Positions 58,786 to 64,000 of a DNA stretch of 64,000 bases are shown in pieces. Numbering within the stretch: the first letter of the stretch is position 1; each line of letters begins with the position of its first letter. Origin of the DNA: Rotaria macrura (Eukaryota; Rotifera; Eurotatoria; Philodinida; Philodinidae). Both the position numbers and the translations under genes were made by a program. The stretch covers positions 1 to 64,000 of the forward strand of contig OENT01000553.1 of assembly GCA_900239685.1 (NCBI GenBank), written 5' to 3'. Below the pieces are notes generated by a model that saw only the letters and a program-made list of their open reading frames with translations, was not told the origin of the DNA and did not search any database.

Positions 58786-61700
58786 TATGATATCTTCTTT
58801 GTTTTCATCGTGATCAACTAGTTATACTCACTGATGATTTATAAATGATGTACACATACAACGCTAACATGTGTTCAAAACGTTATCCAGTGCATTTTGT
58901 AATAATAAGATAATTTCTATTTGTTCGATTACTTAACATTAACTATCAAGAATCTGTCTGTGTCGAATATGTATTGCAAGTAATCAAGCAAGAAAGATTA
59001 ACGTCGTTCATTCAAGAAAAGGAAAGAAATAACAAAAAAGAAGCTCTTTGACCCTGAACATATCATCAATACACAAGCAAATAGTTTCTTTACATCTTCA
59101 AGCTATTTTTCTTATATTTCGGTCTGATCAATAGAATATTATGGATAAATACTGTCATAAACTAATTAGAAAATATCTACCGTTATTTGTTGTTGTGTCA
59201 TGTTTGATCTTTATTGTAAACAATTGTGCTTCGCAATTGTAATAGATTCGGTGATCGTAGTATAACTTGCTTTTCTTTGTGTAGACTACTATAGAGATAT
59301 ATGTGTATACTTATCTATCTGTATATACAGTCATTAATATTGTGCATCGTGTTCGAACTAATGAGTAGTATATCGTCGTTTGTTACGTTGTTACTATACT
59401 TAATTAAATTATATACATAAGAAATCATTGGTTTACATGTGAGAATCTACGTCGAATGATAGGATTAGAAATTGTTACAGTTATGAGAGCAAGAGCTCTC
59501 ATGAGAAATACTTAATCATTGCATATTGATTAATGTAGGAAGAAATTGGAAGAGTAGTTAATCTCTATAAAGGATGGATTACAGATAAAAAGAAAATTTA
59601 TATCAAAGAGAGAGAAAGATATACGAGGAAAAGCAAAGTTAATCGATCAAGAACGAAAAAGATAGAATAGAAAATTGTAAACATTCAGTATAATGATTTT
59701 AGTAGTAGTACTGTAATGTTTCTGGTTTTAGTAGTGGAAAAATTTAGCCATCGTTTGTTGAAAGTTACAATGATTTGAAAAACAAACAAGCTGAAGAAAA
59801 TAGTGATGTAGATTTATTCATTGTGTTAATCTGATTTCGATGTTAGTGATGCATGTATCCTATTGAAGATAAACTAATAGTATATATTAGTTACGGCTGA
59901 TTTACAATCATGTTCACTATTGACAATATTATCTTGCTCTTGTGGACGGAAGAATAGTAAACAACACATGAAGGTGAAAGATGATAATAACTTCAGTACA
60001 AGAAAATAATGATTCTCTATAAGTACTGAAGCAATATTGTTCTATAGACATTCATCAATGTCATGCTATATCTAACGATTGCTATGAAAAAATTTAATTT
60101 CATTAAAAAAATACTTGAATCTCAATGATAATCCTACTTTCTCATATTAATTATATATCAATTTTTTAATCTAAGATAAGATAAATCAGTCTGCCAATAA
60201 GTCACATATACGAAGCATTTTATATGAAATAAAGTATATTCTCTTGCACATCGAGAGTAAATCATTATTTTGTGCTGTTTTGCAATGTATTACAGGACTA
60301 GTTGTTTGCATATATATTTGATGATTCAGTTTATGTGCTTGACGTAAGACGAGATATGACATACGTGCACTCCGAATAATGGATATATTCTACAAAATAT
60401 TACCGATGTTTTTCCTCAATTGATTAAGATTGAGTATTATAAAAAAAAAACTCACTAGTTAGACGATACAATGAAATTAAGTTTTATGATAGTCTTTCTC
60501 AATTTCTTGATTAGTCGAATAAAAGTATCTATGAAGATTGCTCACTATATGTGTACTACTACTCGTGTTGTGTAATAATCGTTCTTAATGCACAGTGCTT
60601 ATTGTTTCAATATAGAACAGTACGTGCTATTCGATGTCATTCGTTAGATGTCGGTTTTGTCTTCAATCAAACTATTTTTTTCTGAATATCAAAGCTTGTA
60701 AAAATATTTCTTACTTCACTATTTTTTGTGGAAGAATTGCGTCAAATTTATTTTTGAAAATGCGAGAATAGAGAAGAGACATTTGAAGAGTGTCTATGCG
60801 ATAAAATAATCAAACAGGTGACTATTCAGAAAATAAGATAGAGAAAATATAATCAATCGTTATTTCAAATCGAACCAGATGTATTATTGTTTCTTCAAAA
60901 ATATGGTTTCCATCGGCTCGTTAATGATAAAAAACTTGTTCGCTCACTACACAAATGTTTATATTTATACTCCGAAAATAGCTATACGTACAAGTCATAT
61001 ACGATACGTTGACTAGCTTGATCATTGGCTAAACCGTTAAGTCTATTTGTGTACTAGTTCACCTGACTGACATAATTGGCAATTATATCGACATACACGA
61101 GTTATATATTTTTGTTTTATTTATTCGTGTTTATTTTTTTTATGCTCAGACGCTCTTACAAAATCGATGTTAAGAACTACGTGGATTTACAGTTATCCAT
61201 GTATATCTGAATAAGATATGTTCATATTACTTAAATGACAGTACAATACAAGGAATTACAGTAAAGAAAACGATCGGAAACCGTAGAACACTGAGAAGTA
61301 GAAAAAACAAACAATGAAAATGAAAAAAAAAGCAGAAATTCAGAGATAACAAGTTGCGATAATCGTTCTCTTGTGTGTTCTATAGAGGACCGTCGATTGT
61401 ACATAATTATTGATCTCTCGTTCGTGGTCAGGATCAATGTACTCATTTATCGTCCTTAATTGCCAACTAGTTATAGACTTCTATTATGTTAGTGTCCAGT
61501 TTGTACGTCACTTTAGTATTATTAGGATTCTTAGCGAATAGGATGCTTATTTTTATAGGATACTCAATAAATAAAAATCTTGCATTGCGTATTCTCTCTT
61601 TGATGCATTGGAACAATAGAAATCATATCTTTTTATTGTTATTCGCTAGATAATATGAGGAAGTATTCATTCGTCGATGCAAAGTTTGATAGGACGTTTA

Positions 61701-64000
61701 AGTTTTGTAACAATATGAATATATTACTCTATCACGAACTGGCAGTATGATGACATGTTTTTATCAATTGTTATTCAATGTTTGAATCGAGAATATTTAA
61801 TTAGTATGGACAAGATAAAAGAAACAAGGATGTATAGAAGTGATTTATATGACAAGAGAAAATTCTATGGAACAAGCAGATAAGTAGATTTTTTATATCT
61901 TGCTGAAAAAACCCTTAGATCAAAAAAGTGTTCTTGTCCATAGAAGTTATTCATTCCAATCTAAGTACAATACTAAGATCAACTAGAAGTTTGACAGTGC
62001 TATCAGTTCTTTTTATTTCTTATTCGAGTTTTGATGGTGAAGCAGATCACCGCATCTGTCGTTCACTAGTATTTAGTGCAGGTATTCGATCCGATAAGAA
62101 AATTTTCCGAGGCAAATGTTTTGTCCACAATATGATTTACATTCTTTACTTTTCTAGCTATTGAAAATATTATACAAAAAAAAAGCGAAAATCGATTCCA
62201 ACTAACTAGTTTTTCATAAATAATCATACGGGAAACAACACTCATGTACATAAATATCAATTTGGGTTATCACACTGTAAGTACTCCACAAAATACTGTT
62301 GTAATCATTATATTCATCTATGCTTCAGTTCTGATAGAATAGTCTTACATAGAAGCTCTCGCAATTCTACGATTATTTTCAGATGGAATGACACCAAGAA
62401 GTTCTATGTTGATAGATGAATCAAAATCATATATTTTTACAGGTTAGATATCATAAGACACAACTGTGTGTATTATTAGAATACGAATAAGTTACTCTGA
62501 TTAATTGACCAATTGCAAAAATTTGAGAATTCTTCTTTCTTTTTGACAAATAGCTGTCTCAAAGAAAAACTGGTATTTTAAATTCTTATCTGATTCACTA
62601 TTGAGTGATTCTCTCATGATCCATGCATTCATATTTCATTATAGTTTTCAAAGATCTTGATTTTATAGCTCGCAATTCCTACTGAATCGAATATTTATGC
62701 AATGTCATCGGCCCCTTGATTCTATTTTTATTTTCATATCAAATGATAACATTATCGTAGTTGGATAGTGCCTTGATTTCAGGATGTGGGTATTAATCAA
62801 AGTTAGAAAGATACCAACGCACTCGTAGTGATAACGCGACCCTCCCACTCGCACCTATGCAAACACACAGCCACAGTGACTCAAACAAGTGTGCAATTCA
62901 AAATGAAAAAACTGTCTTCTTTCTTATTCGCCTTCTATTGTATTTTATTCTTGACTTTTTATTCTATCACAAATATACACATGATGGTTCTGTTTGCCTC
63001 TTTCTCTCATTTTCCAATAGCAGTTGTAACTCTTTCGACTGAGCAAATATGACATGGCAATAGAATATTCAACAAGAAGTTTCAATTCGTTTGCTTTCTT
63101 CCCTTCTTAGTGTACTGATCAAAGATCAAATGGAAAACGGATACTTCCGACCATATTTTTTTTCATCTGTTCAGTTCACTGAAAAGCAAAGTTTGAGACA
63201 CGGTTATCCGATCTCTGATCGCATACCAAGCGAATAGTTATGATCAAAGCTATGTTAACTTCGTCTTATCTCTTCGACGCAAAGACTGTGACTAGGCTAG
63301 CTGATCGAAAAGCACAGTAGGGAATTTGAGTGTGGGTGATGGAGGGAACACCCACGCATACACACTCACAACCCTACGACACGTTCTGATATGTGAATTA
63401 AGATAATGCGGGACATCGAGTTTTTCAGAAGTCACGAATCCGGTTTTCCTATATCGAGAATTTTTCGAGGCAGACGTAATTCTTCAAGATTAAGGGGTCT
63501 CTCGCAAGTCTCTAGAGTATGTGTGGCATATTACCACTTACCACGACTTGCACTCATCAAGATAACAGTAAATATTTTTATGATTAAATATTATAGATGA
63601 CAGCAAGAATAAGTGTTAACTGCAATAACTATAGTTATTTTATCCTCAGATAGTAGTCTTCACCATTCACCAATTACCCGGTAAGTGGTAAGTGATGAGT
63701 AGAATCAACTTCCATTCAGAGGAAGAGTAATGAGAATAGGACATACCCACTGAAGAGAATTTGTGACAAATATGATCTTTGTTAAAATTAATTTTATTGG
63801 ATTGTTGCCAAGAAACATTCATTGAAAATAAATATTTAGGTCACACATAAAAAATTGGAAACCTGATTTTCTCGTTTATTTTCTTTGATAATATTTTAAT
63901 CAAGTAATATAATTGTAAGTCTATCCAGACCGATCAGCAACAAAACCAAAAGACTTTCCGAAAGCTTTGCCTACACAATTTTGATAGAACGTTGATGAAT
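58786..64000. other. gene-poor right end with one candidate exon
   Basis: No complete gene is recognised. A possible exon at 62383-62442 (TTATTTTCAG| open frame DGMTPRSSMLIDESKSYIFT |GTTAGA, plus strand) has good borders but no partner. The tract 63329-63370 (GTGTGGGTG...ACACCCACGC..ACACTCAC) is TG/AC-rich and resembles the telomere-like hexamers at 20291. 62821-62880 is a GC-richer CACTCGCACC..ACACACAGCC patch. The K2P promoter should lie just above 58785. Confidence 0.4.
63329..63370. repeat. telomere-like TG/AC-rich inverted tract
   Basis: GTGTGGGTG (63329-63338 region) and ACACCCACGC/ACACTCAC (63348-63370) form an inverted, degenerate TGTGGG-type pair like the one at 20291-20337. A single-strand-oriented companion lies at 23921-23955 (ACACCCACAT..CACATACACGCCC). 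Confidence 0.3.

Noticed and set aside
62828-63052. 74-aa frame with a hydrophobic middle
   Set aside because: Could pass as a small membrane protein, but it starts in a CA-rich simple tract and has no splice or promoter context.
1-64000. Retroelements, CRISPR arrays, rRNA genes, bacterial operons
   Set aside because: No reverse-transcriptase motif, long direct terminal repeats, regularly spaced repeats or rRNA-like sequence was seen; exon structure is eukaryotic throughout.

Overview
This window looks like nuclear DNA of a bdelloid rotifer (Adineta/Rotaria/Philodina type). The DNA is AT-rich. Host genes have many introns of about 50-60 bp with clean GT..AG borders, and the gene content is a typical bdelloid mix. 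It combines metazoan membrane proteins (K2P channel, CD164-like sialomucin, LRR receptor, divergent rhodopsin-type GPCR, PDZ scaffold), a bdelloid-style ADP-ribosyltransferase-TPR protein, and genes of a kind animals normally lack (a fungal-type oligopeptide transporter and a GH32 fructosidase). Species assignment is inference; no rRNA or mitochondrial marker is present.

Left part (1-24 kb): almost gene-free and built of DNA transposons. In order: the right end of one hAT element (1-113); a mariner transposase remnant (1211-1570) cut at its last base by the left end of a second hAT element (1571); then a third hAT unit (about 2086-14538) with about 300-bp inverted ends. A spliced transposase lies inside it on the minus strand (exons 10462-10215, 7728-7291, 5326-4647, 3993-3851). 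Its introns hold a long palindrome (5519-5992) and a degenerate tRNA-like sequence (6777-6844). Further right are a 402-bp palindromic MITE with perfect 8-bp target duplications (15358-15759), an unknown short coding-like stretch (17348-17798), and a second mariner remnant (20339-20513) that breaks off at short telomere-like TGGGTG hexamers.

Middle part (24-40 kb): an intact 806-aa ADP-ribosyltransferase with TPRs; a ten-exon OPT transporter (767 aa) tail-to-tail with an intronless secreted GH32 enzyme (670 aa); and a six-exon triple-PDZ protein (522 aa) with a tandem 14-residue repeat.

Right part (42-59 kb): CD164-like sialomucin (-), EF-hand protein (+) divergent from it, LRR transmembrane protein (-), GPCR (-) and two-pore-domain K+ channel (-). 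For all multi-exon host genes I checked that exon lengths and phases sum to an open frame. From 58.8 kb to the end I see only one weak candidate exon and another telomere-like tract.

The layout (transposon-rich, telomere-like motifs, then foreign-type genes, then ordinary animal genes) fits a subtelomere-to-core transition of a bdelloid chromosome, but that is inference.
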